Assembly (NCBI RefSeq): GCF_000025625.1 | Contig: NC_013923.1 | Coordinates: 124,001 to 188,000, forward strand | Origin: Natrialba magadii ATCC 43099 | Lineage (GTDB): Archaea > Halobacteriota > Halobacteria > Halobacteriales > Natrialbaceae | Direction of reading: 5' to 3' | DNA length: 64,000 nucleotides | The notes under the pieces: generated by a model | Databases searched by the model: none | What the model saw: the letters and a program-made list of their open reading frames with translations, nothing else | Told to the model about the DNA's origin: nothing | Made by a program: the position numbers and the translations under genes | Shown: positions 7,852 to 17,119 of the stretch, piece by piece | Layout: the number at the start of each line of letters is the position of its first letter | Numbering within the stretch: the first letter of the stretch is position 1

Positions 7852-9624
7852 TTAACGCACCCCCGTGATGATTGCGATGGCGGTGTCGACGCCAGACGTC
7901 ACCGTCGTCACGACGGTGGTCCACAGGTACTCGAGTCCGAGTCCGATGCTCACCGGAAGCTCGTTGAGTTCGGGGCCGAACAGGCCGCCGCGTTCGATGA
8001 TCGACAGCAGTGGGAAGGTGTAAGCGAAGATCACGAGCACGATGGCGATGGCCGTCCAGAGCTTCAGGTTGTCGAGGACCAGTGGGGCGTCCGAGGGGCC
8101 CGAGAGCGTGTCAGCGTACCCGTTCGCTGGGAGGTCGTCGCTGCGGTTGTTGAGCACTGTTCCGATGATGTTGGCGAAGAACAGCACGAGCGAGAGCGTC
8201 AGCAGGAGACCACCGAGTGCGATCTGGGCGTCGAGTTCGCCGACGCTGCCGACGGCGGCTTCGAACTCGAAGCCTTCGTACTGGGGTTCTGCTGTTCGTC
8301 GCGGGATGCCGAGGAGACCAGCGCGGTGCATGGCGTTCGACATGAACGTCATTCCAACGAACCAGAGGACGACCTGACCCAGTGCAACCGAGCGGTTCCA
8401 GAGTGCCTTGCCGGTCACCTGTGGAAGGAACCAGTAGGTGACGGCCATGAACGTCAGTGCGACGCCGGTCCCGACGGTGAGGTGGAAGTGGCCGACGACC
8501 CAGAAGGTGTTGTGCACGAGGTAGTTGATGTTCATTCCGGCGTTGATCATTCCGGAGAAGCCGGCTGCGGCGAACATCAGTCCGGCGAGTGCCATACCCG
8601 CGAACACCGGATCACGCCACGGGAGCGCTTTCAGCCAGCCGAGATAGCCGCTGCCTCCGCGCTGGCGAGCGCCGTGTTCCATACTGGCAACGACAGTAAA
8701 GGCGGTGAGTAAACTGGGCAGCAGTAAGAACATCGTGTTTGTCATCGCGATGAACTTGAATCCCTCAGCGATGCCGGGATCGAGATACTGGTGGTGGATC
8801 CCGGTTGGTACCGAGAGGATCAAGAACAGAACGAAGACGACGCGTGCGAGCGGGTCGCTGAACAGCTTTCCGCCGGAAATCTTCGGCAACATGATGTACC
8901 ACATCATGTAGGCTGGCATGAGCCAGAAGTAGACAATCGGGTGGCCGAAGAACCAGAACAGCGTTCTGGTGAGAAGCGGGTTCACCGACTCGATGATGCC
9001 GAGCGACCACGGCAGCAAGAACAGCAAGATTGCGGCGGCAACGCCGAGCGTGGCGATGTACCACATCAGCATCGTGGTCAACACCATAAACGTCGGCAAC
9101 GGGATCCGCTCGTCCGGGTTCTCCTGTTTCCAGGCCAGCCACGAACGGAACCAGTCGGCTCCTGCGAGCCAGGTGCCAACCACGAACAGTACCAGTCCGA
9201 CGTAAAACAGCGGATGGCCCTGCAGCGGTGCGTAGAACGTAAAGAGCACCGACGCACTCATCTCCGAGTCCGTGAACCCGGCGAGGATCGGAACGGCAGC
9301 GAGGATCGTTCCGAGTACCATCAGTCCGTACCAGAACCAGGTAAAGCGGATATCCTCGACAGGCCGGTCCAGACTCGTCGTTATCGCCCAGGTAAAGATC
9401 GCGACGAGGAAGAAGATCGTGAACGTAATGACGAGAAAGACACCGTGTGCGGTGAGCACGGTGTAGTAGTCCGCCGAGTCGATGAATCGGTAATAGCCGG
9501 TTCGGTGAAGCGTCTGAATGATCCCGAACAGGCCGCCGATTGCGAGCGCGAGGAACGAACTGTAGAACGCCGCGCGAACGACCTTCGCTTCTGCGGGGAA
9601 CGATTCAATGTAGGTGTTCGTCAT
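7852..9624 (-). CDS. cbaA: Cytochrome ba3-type oxidase subunit I
   Basis: A 590-residue haem-copper oxidase subunit with about a dozen membrane helices. Ligands are visible: low-spin haem His60 (TAHGVFL), CuB His228 with the cross-linked Tyr232 (GHPIVYFW), CuB His277 and His278 (GIHHQY), and haem His379 and His381 (GHFHLTVG). The tyrosine four residues after the first CuB histidine and the lack of canonical D/K-channel motifs fit the B-type (ba3) family. It reduces oxygen to water and conserves energy as a proton gradient. ATG overlaps the subunit II stop by four bases, so the operon is tightly coupled. A second copy is at 61765. Confidence 0.95.
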   Translation of the reverse strand: MTNTYIESFPAEAKVVRAAFYSSFLALAIGGLFGIIQTLHRTGYYRFIDSADYYTVLTAHGVFLVITFTIFFLVAIFTWAITTSLDRPVEDIRFTWFWYGLMVLGTILAAVPILAGFTDSEMSASVLFTFYAPLQGHPLFYVGLVLFVVGTWLAGADWFRSWLAWKQENPDERIPLPTFMVLTTMLMWYIATLGVAAAILLFLLPWSLGIIESVNPLLTRTLFWFFGHPIVYFWLMPAYMMWYIMLPKISGGKLFSDPLARVVFVLFLILSVPTGIHHQYLDPGIAEGFKFIAMTNTMFLLLPSLLTAFTVVASMEHGARQRGGSGYLGWLKALPWRDPVFAGMALAGLMFAAAGFSGMINAGMNINYLVHNTFWVVGHFHLTVGTGVALTFMAVTYWFLPQVTGKALWNRSVALGQVVLWFVGMTFMSNAMHRAGLLGIPRRTAEPQYEGFEFEAAVGSVGELDAQIALGGLLLTLSLVLFFANIIGTVLNNRSDDLPANGYADTLSGPSDAPLVLDNLKLWTAIAIVLVIFAYTFPLLSIIERGGLFGPELNELPVSIGLGLEYLWTTVVTTVTSGVDTAIAIITGVR

Positions 9625-10523
9625 TCGTCGTCACCTCCGCTGGCATCGCTCTCGTTCTCGTCTGTGTCGCTTTCGTCTTCGGTATCGCTCTCGTCCTCGT
9701 CGCCGTCATCGTCTGCATCTGTGTTTTCGTTGGTTTCTTCGTCTGCATCGTCGTCTTCGAGTTCATCGACCACGGTCACACTCCAGCTGTCAGTGTAATC
9801 ATCGACCGTCACCGTCCAATCGTGGTCGCCCTCGCCTAGCTGTGCCGAGTCGACGGTGAACGTCGTCTCGTACGTCTCTTCGCCGTCGATCGTCACGTCT
9901 TCACTGAACGTCTCGTTCCCGATTTCGAGCGCGACTGTCGTCTCGATCGGATCGAGTTGCCGGTTCTCGACGGTCGCAGTAACATCGATATCGTCACCGG
10001 TTTCGACTTCGTCGGGTGCATCGGCCTCGAGTTCCGTTAGGTCAAATTCGTCTTCAGGAACGACCTGGACCATCCCCTCCATGTCGTGGTGGCCTGGGCC
10101 ACAGTACTCGTTACAGACGACACCGTATTCCTGTGGCTCGTCGAATTCGACGGCCATCTCGGATACCTCACCGGGGATAACCATCGTATTGACGTTGGTT
10201 CCGACGAGGCTGAAGCTATGAATAACGTCCCGACTCGTGACGTAGAACGTCACTTCACTGTTTTCGGGGACGACAACCGGATCAGGCTGGAAACTAAATA
10301 TCTGAGCCGTCACGTAGGCTTCGTACTCGTTCTCGCCGACCTGTGCAACGCGTGGGTCGTCGAACCGGTCGCCGTCGAGCTCGGTCGGTTCGACCGTATC
10401 CTGCTGGTCGCCGACCATCGTGATTCCCAGCCCGACTGAGCCGTACGTGATCGTCGCGATGAAGGCGACGATCAACACCATCGCTGCAACCAGCCACAGT
10501 TTTTCGTAGGTGTGTATATTCAT
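9621..10523 (-). CDS. cbaB: Cytochrome ba3-type oxidase subunit II with CuA
   Basis: About 300 residues: one N-terminal membrane anchor (about 8-30), then a cupredoxin domain with the full CuA signature. The binding residues are the histidine in RDVIHSFS and the set CNEYCGPGHHDM, with two Cys, a His and a Met. A CARDB-like beta domain (about 165-255) and a very acidic D/E/T/S tail follow. CuA accepts electrons from a cupredoxin or cytochrome and passes them to subunit I. The start MNIHTYEKL at 10523 matches the paralogue MKIHTYERL in the second cluster and overlaps the preceding gene by four bases. Confidence 0.93.
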   Translation of the reverse strand: MNIHTYEKLWLVAAMVLIVAFIATITYGSVGLGITMVGDQQDTVEPTELDGDRFDDPRVAQVGENEYEAYVTAQIFSFQPDPVVVPENSEVTFYVTSRDVIHSFSLVGTNVNTMVIPGEVSEMAVEFDEPQEYGVVCNEYCGPGHHDMEGMVQVVPEDEFDLTELEADAPDEVETGDDIDVTATVENRQLDPIETTVALEIGNETFSEDVTIDGEETYETTFTVDSAQLGEGDHDWTVTVDDYTDSWSVTVVDELEDDDADEETNENTDADDDGDEDESDTEDESDTDENESDASGGDDE

Positions 10524-10747
10524 AGCAATCGCTCTCCAGTTGCCAGGAGTACCAGGGTCCCACCGACGACTGTGGGGTCGTTTCCGAGGAACTCGACGAA
10601 ATACATGAAGAACCACAAGAACACCAGGATCAGGAAATAGACCCCGATCAGCGTGAGCGTCCCGATCGGATCGAACTCATCGTGTCCGATCTCCCGGGCG
10701 TGCTCCGGTGTTTCATTGCTCGCTTTCTTTTCGGCCGTCTGGCTCAT
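10520..10747 (-). CDS. cbaD: Small ba3 oxidase subunit (CbaD-like)
   Basis: A 75-residue protein with one transmembrane helix (LTLIGVYFLILVFLWFFMYF). It resembles subunit IIa of ba3 oxidases, which replaces a missing helix of subunit II. The core HDEFDPIGTL is conserved in the paralogue at 60808 (HDEFDPYGTL). It is the first gene of the minus-strand operon; a TATA-like box about 25 bases before the ATG suggests leaderless mRNA. Its C-terminus after FVEFLGNDP is longer than the paralogue, partly because it overlaps cbaB. Confidence 0.82.
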   Translation of the reverse strand: MSQTAEKKASNETPEHAREIGHDEFDPIGTLTLIGVYFLILVFLWFFMYFVEFLGNDPTVVGGTLVLLATGERLL

Positions 10748-10848
10748 ACGACCGGGTTAGAACAGTCATTACTTAGCGTTAGAAGCGGATTACCGGTTTG
10801 TTGGAATGGGGTGTACTTCTTAAGAGTCTCCACTCCTCACCTCTTTGC

Positions 10849-11073
10849 ATGGAATTTGAGGACGCGTCCCCGCGAGTAGCGTTACCGGTCGGATTGATCG
10901 CTCTCCTCCCGCTGGCGTGGTACGGTATCAGCGACTCTGTCATGGCTGGCATCGTTTCGGCTGTAAATGTCGTACTTATCCTTGCATGCCTCTATATCGC
11001 GTTCAGTCCCGTGGAGAGCGCCCACGAACACGGCCATGACCGCGATCACGACTCGAACGGCACCACACCGTAA
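10849..11073 (+). CDS. Small membrane protein of the ba3 oxidase cluster (CbaE-like)
   Basis: A 74-residue protein with two hydrophobic helices (VALPVGLIALLPLAWYGI and VNVVLILACLYIAF) and a His/Asp-rich tail (EHGHDRDHD). Its paralogue at 63812 has the same SPR...VG..ALIP and VSAVNVV core and is the last gene of the second cluster. Here it is divergent from cbaD, with a TATA-like CTTAAG box about 29 bases upstream of the ATG. The His-rich tail could bind copper or another metal, but that is inference. The function of this family is not established. Confidence 0.7.
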   Translation: MEFEDASPRVALPVGLIALLPLAWYGISDSVMAGIVSAVNVVLILACLYIAFSPVESAHEHGHDRDHDSNGTTP

Positions 11074-11323
11074 TCAACGGCTTCGTAACTAACGGGTCCA
11101 TTCGCGGGATGGACGTTATCATCGTTGCCCGAGTACCAGAATACCCAGCTGGATCTCGCGTACACGCTCTCACGCACACACTCTCGCGTACACACTCTCA
11201 CCGTCACGTCCCAATCGTTCCAATGACTGATTCGCACTCCCGTGTCCCTGCCCGGTCGGTTGCCTTCAGTACCCGCAGTTACTTTCCGGTGCACGGTGTG
11301 ACAATGACCTACTCTACGCTGCT

Positions 11324-13852
11324 ATGACCGATCAGTTCCCTGACCACGACTCGCCCTCCCCGGATTCCGTGCAGGCAGCCGGTGACTCTTCGTCTACTCG
11401 AGTCTCCCACGCCGGCGACGAGGACGTTCCCGACGAGCAGCCAAGTGGCTGTACCCTCTGCTCACTGCCGCTTCCGTCTCCCCCGATTACTGCATCCGAT
11501 GCCCCGGGGCAATTCTGCTGTCAGGGCTGTCTCGAGGTTTCACGGACACTCTCGACGGTCGAAACCGATGCGGACGAGTCACAGATCGACCCAGCAGCCA
11601 TTCGGGAGCGGATTGCTGACAGTGCCGACTCTGGCGAACAGGGCGACGAAGCACAGACCGACGCGGAGTCAGCGTCAGCAGCCGAGGCCAACGATGCGTT
11701 CCTGACCGTCGAAGGAATGCACTGCTCGACGTGCGAGGTATTCCTCGAGTCGGTTGCCGAATCGAACGACGGCATCCTCGCGGCTGAAGCCAGTTACGCA
11801 ACCGAGACGGTTCGGCTCGCGTACGATCCGGAGACGGTCGAGTCGGGCGAGCTCCCCGAGTTGATTTCCGGGTACGGCTACGCCGCACGCGAACGCGGCA
11901 CGGCCGACGACGAGTCGGATGCAGCCAACCAGGCGCTCGTGAAGTTCCTGATCGGTGGCGGACTCTTTGGGATGATGGTGATGGTGTGGTACGCCGTCTT
12001 TCTCTACCCCACCTACTTCGGCTACGACCCGGTCGTCGACTTCGGCAGCTACGACGGCTACTACCTCGCGGTCAACATCTGGCTGATGACCACGTTCGTC
12101 CTCTTCTATACTGGGTATCCGATCCTGCGAGGGGCGCTCGTGAGCCTCAGAGCAGGTCATCCGAACATGGACCTGCTCGTCACGACCGCTGCGGTCGGCT
12201 CCTACAGCTACAGCACCCTCGCCATGACGCTCGGCCGAACGGACCTCTACTTCGACGTTACCGTCGCCGTCATCCTCGCTGTCACCGCCGGCACGTACTA
12301 CGAGGAGCGGATCAAACGCCGCGCCGCGGGCCTCCTCTCTGATCTCACCGAACAGCAGGTCGACGAGGCTCGTCGGGTGGACGGCGAAACGGTTGCACTC
12401 GAGTCCGTCGAGCCAGGCGACCACCTTCTGGTCCGTCCCGGAGAACGTGTCCCTCTCGACGGTCAGTTGCAAGAGGGGACGGCCGCCGTCGACGAATCGC
12501 TGGTCACGGGTGAGTCACTCCCCGTCCAGAAGGAACCGGGTGATGAGTTACAGGGCGGAACAGTCGTTACCGACGCGCCGGTCGTCCTCGAGGTCGGTGC
12601 CGACGCGACGAGTACGCTCGATCGACTCGTCTCGCTGCTGTGGTCCATCCAGAGCGCCCGGCCCGGCGTGCAGCGCCTCGCCGACAAGTTAGCGACAATT
12701 TTCGTCCCGCTCGTACTCATTCTGGCGACCGGTGCGACTGGCGTGTTGCTCGCCACTGGATCCTCGATCTCGGAGGCACTGCTCGTCGGCTTGACCGTCG
12801 TTATCGTCTCCTGTCCCTGTGCGCTGGGGCTTGCGACCCCGCTTGCAATCGCGTCGGGCGTCCAATCCGCCGCAAAGCGCGGCATCGTCGTCGCTGCAGA
12901 GACGATTTTCGAGGACGCTCCTGACGTCGACGTCGTCGTCCTCGACAAGACGGGGACGCTCACGACCGGCTCGATGACGGTCGCATCTATTCAGACGATA
13001 GCCGGGGTCGACTCGAGTGCACTCCATCGCCGGGCGGCTGCGGTCGAAGCGCTCTCCGAGCATCCTATCGCGGAGGCCATCGTTTCGGACGCGCCAGCAG
13101 GGGACTCGGACGACCACGCGAGAGCGGCGGTTGCGGAGTTCGAGCGCAATCAACGGGGAGTGAGCGGTCTCGTCGACGGCGAGCGGGTCACTGTCGGCCA
13201 CCCCGACTACCTTCGAGATCGCGGCCACGAACTTCCCTCGACCCTCGAGGAGGTCGTCGAAGAGGCCCGGACAGCAGGGGACGTTCCGGTCGCAGTCGGC
13301 TGGGATGGTTGCGTCCAGGGAGTGCTCGTCGTCGGTGACGCGCCGCGTGAGGAGTGGCGGGAAGCAGTCAACTTGCTCGCGGACGGTCGTGAGGTCATCG
13401 TCCTGACCGGAGACGACGGCGGCGCGGCTGACCGATTCCGCGAGGTTACTGGGGTCGACGAGGTGTTTGCCGGCGTGCCGCCGGCGGCTAAAGCCGAGAC
13501 GATTCGTCGTCTCCAATCGAGAGGAACGGTTGCGATGGTCGGCGACGGGAGCAACGATGCACCGGCGCTCGCCGCTGCAGACATCGGCATTGCGATGGGG
13601 AGCGCGACGAAAATTGCGACTGACGCGGCGGATGCGGTGATCGTCAGCAACGACCTTGCGGCCGTTCCCGACACGTTCGATCTGGCTGCGGGGACACACA
13701 GCCGGATCCGACAGAATCTCGGCTGGGCGTTCGTCTACAACGCGATTGCTATTCCGCTCGCTTTGACAGGGCTGTTGAATCCACTCTTTGCTGCGCTGGC
13801 GATGGCTGCCAGTAGCGCACTCGTCGTGATCAATTCGGCGCGCTCGCTCTGA
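11324..13852 (+). CDS. Copper-translocating P1B-type ATPase
   Basis: An 842-residue heavy-metal ATPase. The N-terminus has a Cys cluster (CTLC at about 43-46, CCQGC at about 66-70) typical of CcoI/FixI-like pumps. An HMA domain with GMHCSTCE (about 130) follows, then the CPC motif in helix 6 (SCPCALGLATP, about 495), the phosphorylated aspartate in DKTGTLT (about 541) and the hinge GDGSNDAPAL (about 740). The CPC motif and N-terminal cluster point to Cu(I). CcoI-type pumps supply copper for oxidase assembly; the position beside the ba3 operon supports this role over simple copper resistance. That assignment is inference. Confidence 0.88.
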   Translation: MTDQFPDHDSPSPDSVQAAGDSSSTRVSHAGDEDVPDEQPSGCTLCSLPLPSPPITASDAPGQFCCQGCLEVSRTLSTVETDADESQIDPAAIRERIADSADSGEQGDEAQTDAESASAAEANDAFLTVEGMHCSTCEVFLESVAESNDGILAAEASYATETVRLAYDPETVESGELPELISGYGYAARERGTADDESDAANQALVKFLIGGGLFGMMVMVWYAVFLYPTYFGYDPVVDFGSYDGYYLAVNIWLMTTFVLFYTGYPILRGALVSLRAGHPNMDLLVTTAAVGSYSYSTLAMTLGRTDLYFDVTVAVILAVTAGTYYEERIKRRAAGLLSDLTEQQVDEARRVDGETVALESVEPGDHLLVRPGERVPLDGQLQEGTAAVDESLVTGESLPVQKEPGDELQGGTVVTDAPVVLEVGADATSTLDRLVSLLWSIQSARPGVQRLADKLATIFVPLVLILATGATGVLLATGSSISEALLVGLTVVIVSCPCALGLATPLAIASGVQSAAKRGIVVAAETIFEDAPDVDVVVLDKTGTLTTGSMTVASIQTIAGVDSSALHRRAAAVEALSEHPIAEAIVSDAPAGDSDDHARAAVAEFERNQRGVSGLVDGERVTVGHPDYLRDRGHELPSTLEEVVEEARTAGDVPVAVGWDGCVQGVLVVGDAPREEWREAVNLLADGREVIVLTGDDGGAADRFREVTGVDEVFAGVPPAAKAETIRRLQSRGTVAMVGDGSNDAPALAAADIGIAMGSATKIATDAADAVIVSNDLAAVPDTFDLAAGTHSRIRQNLGWAFVYNAIAIPLALTGLLNPLFAALAMAASSALVVINSARSL

Positions 13853-13959
13853 CGTCGGTCCCGAAGCGGGTGGGAAATCTCTCAAGCGGTTGATTTCGAC
13901 GAGTTCTCAGCCGGATGATGGACAAACCAGTCTTCTCGTAGTGGTCTCCCCATTCGGAA

Positions 13960-14045
13960 CTATAGTAACAACTGAAACTGTGTACACACCAATCGCGCAG
14001 CCGCCGTGCGATTGGGTGTGCACTGCCTTTCAGTGGCTACTATAT
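13960..14045. repeat. CTATAGTA inverted-repeat element, copy C
   Basis: An 86-bp copy with the best internal hairpin: TGTACACACCAATCGCGCA pairs with TGCGATTGGGTGTGCA around a short GCCGCCG-type loop, inside the outer arms CTATAGTAACAACTGAAACT and CAGTGGCTACTATA. Unlike the other 86-bp copies it lies between two plus-strand genes, after the copper ATPase and before the DoeA-like gene, in a 398-base gap where I see no other gene. Confidence 0.8.
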
Positions 14046-14250
14046 TGTGTGCATTTCTGTGTTTACTGCTCGCCAGGCACCCGCGAAATGCGTCTGGGCT
14101 GTTCCACTTTCACAGTTTGCTACACCCCTCCGTTTCAGAACGGACACAGCAGGCCGACTCTGAGGGAGATAGTATAAACAGTATCCGTATTCGCCATACA
14201 CGAAAGTTTTTACGTCCGGGCGGTCGTCCCTTCGCGTAGGGTTTGGTATC

Positions 14251-15429
14251 ATGTCCCGAGATATCTTCGACGACGCCGAATACGAACGCCGACTCGACCG
14301 GACGAAAACGCGATTGCGCGAGGAAAACCTCGACGCCATCGTCGTCACGGATCCGGCCAACATGAACTATCTCACCGGCTACGACGGCTGGTCGTTCTAC
14401 GTCCACCAGGCCGTCGTCGTCACGACCGACCGCGACGAACCCGTCTGGGTCGGCCGGGGGATGGACGCCGACGGTGCACGAGCGACGACGTCCCTTTCCG
14501 AAGAGAGCATCCGCGCCTACAGCGACGACCACGTCCACTCACCGTACGACCTCCACCCGATGGACTACGTCGCAGGCGTCCTCGAGGAACTCGACGTTGC
14601 CGAGGGCCGCATCGGTCTCGAGATGGACGCCGCCTACTTCACCGCGAAATCCTACACGCGCCTCCAGCAGAACCTCCCCGACGCCGACTTCGAGGACACG
14701 ACTCTCCTCGTCGGCTGGGTCCGAGTCAAAAAATCCGACCAGGAACTCGAGTACATGCGCGAGGCGGCCCAGATTTCTGAAACCGCGATGCAGGCTGGCC
14801 TCGACGCGATCGAGGCGGGGGTGCCGGAGTACGAGGCCGCAGCGGCGATTTACGACGCGCTGATTTCGGGCACCGACGAGTTCGGCGGCGACTATCCCTC
14901 TATCGTCCCGTTGATGCCGTCTGGTGATCACACGGGCACACCACATCTGACCTGGACTGACCGGCCGTTCGAGGAGGGCGACCCGGTCATCATCGAACTC
15001 TCGGGCTGTCGCCATCGCTACCATTCGCCACTTGCACGGACGACGTTCGTTGGCGAGCCGCCGGCCGAACTCGAACGCACTGCGGAGATCGTCAACGAAG
15101 GCATTCAGGCTGCCCTCGACGTCGCCGAACCGGGCGTTACCTGTGAGGACGTCGAGAAAGCCTGGCGCGAGACGATTGCGAAGTACGACATCGAGAAAGA
15201 GGACCGAATCGGCTACTCGGTGGGGCTTGGTTACCCGCCGGACTGGGGCGAACACACTGCGAGTATCCGCCCCGGCGACGAGACGGTACTCGAGGAGAAC
15301 ATGACGTTCCACATGATCCCGGGTATCTGGACGGAAGACATCGGGATGGAGACCAGCGAGACGTTCCGGGTGACGAGCAACGGAGTCGAAACACTTGCGG
15401 ACTTCCCGCGAAAACTGTTCACTGCGTAA
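14251..15429 (+). CDS. doeA: M24 family ectoine hydrolase-like protein (DoeA/EutD)
   Basis: A 392-residue creatinase/prolidase-fold protein. It keeps the fold but lacks most M24 metal ligands: the first Asp is Glu (IIELSG), the second is Pro (YHSPLART), the metal His is gone (GYSVGLGYPPDWGEHT) and the first metal Glu is replaced (HMIPGIW); only the last Glu (ETSETFRV) remains. Together with NYLTGYDGWSFYVHQ this is the pattern I associate with ectoine hydrolase DoeA/EutD, a metal-independent ring-opening enzyme that makes N-acetyl-diaminobutyrate. It is in an operon with glutamate dehydrogenase (six-base gap). The family call is strong for M24 and good, but not proven, for ectoine. Confidence 0.78.
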   Translation: MSRDIFDDAEYERRLDRTKTRLREENLDAIVVTDPANMNYLTGYDGWSFYVHQAVVVTTDRDEPVWVGRGMDADGARATTSLSEESIRAYSDDHVHSPYDLHPMDYVAGVLEELDVAEGRIGLEMDAAYFTAKSYTRLQQNLPDADFEDTTLLVGWVRVKKSDQELEYMREAAQISETAMQAGLDAIEAGVPEYEAAAAIYDALISGTDEFGGDYPSIVPLMPSGDHTGTPHLTWTDRPFEEGDPVIIELSGCRHRYHSPLARTTFVGEPPAELERTAEIVNEGIQAALDVAEPGVTCEDVEKAWRETIAKYDIEKEDRIGYSVGLGYPPDWGEHTASIRPGDETVLEENMTFHMIPGIWTEDIGMETSETFRVTSNGVETLADFPRKLFTA

Positions 15430-15435
15430 CTACCG

Positions 15436-16734
15436 ATGACCACGACACCATCCAACCAGGACGCAGATTCGGAGTCGGCCTCGGGAGAGGACCTCGACTC
15501 GGCCCTCGTCACAGCGCGCCGGCAACTCGAGCGCGCCGCAGCACACGTCGACGTCGACGACGGCGTCATCGAACGACTGAAACACCCCACTCGTGTCGAG
15601 CAGGTTTCGGTGCCACTCGAGCGCGACGACGGAAGCGTCGAGGTCTTTACGGGCTACCGCGCCCAGCACGACGACGTTCGCGGGCCGTACAAGGGTGGCC
15701 TGCGCTATCATCCGGAAGTGAACGCCGACGAGTGTGTCGGCCTCTCGATGTGGATGACCTGGAAGTGCGCCGTCATGGACCTCCCGTTCGGCGGCGGGAA
15801 AGGCGGTATCTCCGTCAACCCAAAGGAACTCAGCGAGGCGGAGACCGAACGGCTCACCCGCCGCTTCGCGGAGGAACTGCGCTACGTAATTGGGCCGACG
15901 ACGGACGTTCCAGCTCCGGACATGGGGACGGACGCCCAGACGATGGCCTGGTTCATGGACGCCTACTCGATGCAACAGGGCGAGACGATTCCGGGCGTCG
16001 TCACCGGCAAACCGCCGGTTATCGGCGGCTCTCAGGGCCGCGAGGAGGCACCCGGTCGATCGACGGCGATCATTACCCGCGAGGCCGTCGACTACTACGG
16101 CCATGACTTCGAAGAGACGACCATTGCCGTGCAGGGCTTCGGTAGCGTCGGCGCGAACGCCGCCCGCCTCCTCGATGAGTGGGGGGCGAACGTCGTCGCG
16201 GTCAGCGACGTCAACGGGGCGATCTACGACCCCGATGGACTCGACGTCGAGTCGATTCCGTCCCACGAGGAAGAGCCCGAAGCGGTCCTCGAGCAGGATG
16301 CGCCGGAGACGCTCAGCAACGAGGAAATCTTCGAACTCGATGTGGACGTTCTCATCCCTGCTGCAGTTGGTAACGTCATCACCGCCGACAACGCTGGTGA
16401 CATCGAGGCTGACATCATCGTCGAGGGCGCGAACGGTCCGACGACGTTCGCCGCGGATTCGATCCTCGAAGAGCGTGAGATTCCGGTTATCCCCGACTTC
16501 CTCGCGAACGCAGGCGGTGTCACCGTCTCCTACTTCGAGTGGCTTCAGGACATCAACCGCCGCAAGTGGAGTCTCGAAGAGGTGAACGAGGAACTCGAGA
16601 AGAAGATGCTCGACGCCTGGGAGGACGTTCGCTCGGAGGTCGAGGCGAAGGATCTGAGCTGGCGCGACGCGGCCTACGTCGTTGCACTTTCCCGAATTGC
16701 AGAGGCGAAGTCGAAGCGCGGTCTCTGGCCGTAA
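15436..16734 (+). CDS. gdhB: Glutamate dehydrogenase
   Basis: A 432-residue hexameric-type GDH. Visible are the substrate site [13 protein letters not shown] with its Lys, the catalytic region [24 protein letters not shown], and the Rossmann loop [12 protein letters not shown] (about 232-243). The C-terminal [12 protein letters not shown] matches the family. It deaminates glutamate to 2-oxoglutarate, or the reverse, with NAD(P). Cotranscription with the DoeA-like hydrolase suggests it regenerates 2-oxoglutarate for transaminases that consume the ring-opening products, releasing ammonium. Cofactor preference cannot be called with certainty. Confidence 0.93.
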   Translation: MTTTPSNQDADSESASGEDLDSALVTARRQLERAAAHVDVDDGVIERLKHPTRVEQVSVPLERDDGSVEVFTGYRAQHDDVRGPYKGGLRYHPEVNADECVGLSMWMTWKCAVMDLPFGGGKGGISVNPKELSEAETERLTRRFAEELRYVIGPTTDVPAPDMGTDAQTMAWFMDAYSMQQGETIPGVVTGKPPVIGGSQGREEAPGRSTAIITREAVDYYGHDFEETTIAVQGFGSVGANAARLLDEWGANVVAVSDVNGAIYDPDGLDVESIPSHEEEPEAVLEQDAPETLSNEEIFELDVDVLIPAAVGNVITADNAGDIEADIIVEGANGPTTFAADSILEEREIPVIPDFLANAGGVTVSYFEWLQDINRRKWSLEEVNEELEKKMLDAWEDVRSEVEAKDLSWRDAAYVVALSRIAEAKSKRGLWP

Positions 16735-16762
16735 CGTTCTCGAAATCGTTGTTTTTGCGCGA

Positions 16763-17119
16763 TTATCGGAGATATGCGAGCAGCATTTCGACGGCGAGAT
16801 CGAGTGGCTTGCCTCGGACGCGACACACATAGTCCGTAATCAGCTGTGGCTGCAGCGAGGCAACTGCGTGCGGAACGATCGAACTGTCACGTGGTGCCTG
16901 TCGGTGGCTGTAATCGTCGTCGTTCAGTGGCACTCGTGCGTCGTACCATGTCTGTGTCGTCAATCCCATGACGACGTACTGTTGTGCGTCGAACGGATGA
17001 TGCTCGTTGTTGACGACGACCCATGGTCTTGTGATGTCCGTGTCCGATTTGAACGGATCCGGTGCGAGAACGATGTGCCCTCGCTCGAGGTCGTCGAACG
17101 CGGGCTCTGATTCAGTCAC
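16763..17119 (-). CDS. PemK/MazF-like toxin
   Basis: A 118-residue protein with the beta-barrel pattern of MazF/PemK endoribonucleases: GHIVLAPDPF near the start, RPWVVVNNEHHPF, then YVVMGLTT. These match the usual R/P-rich strand and the G-L-T strand. The gene overlaps the preceding wHTH gene by four bases (ATGA), the usual arrangement with the antitoxin first. The predicted role is cleavage of RNA when the partner is lost; catalytic residues differ from E. coli MazF and cannot be confirmed. Confidence 0.62.
   Translation of the reverse strand: MTESEPAFDDLERGHIVLAPDPFKSDTDITRPWVVVNNEHHPFDAQQYVVMGLTTQTWYDARVPLNDDDYSHRQAPRDSSIVPHAVASLQPQLITDYVCRVRGKPLDLAVEMLLAYLR

Noticed and set aside
11109-11320. 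Small frames between the CbaE-like gene and the copper ATPase
   Set aside because: The region is a low-complexity run of CACACTCTC-type words; frames have no homologue and no consistent start.
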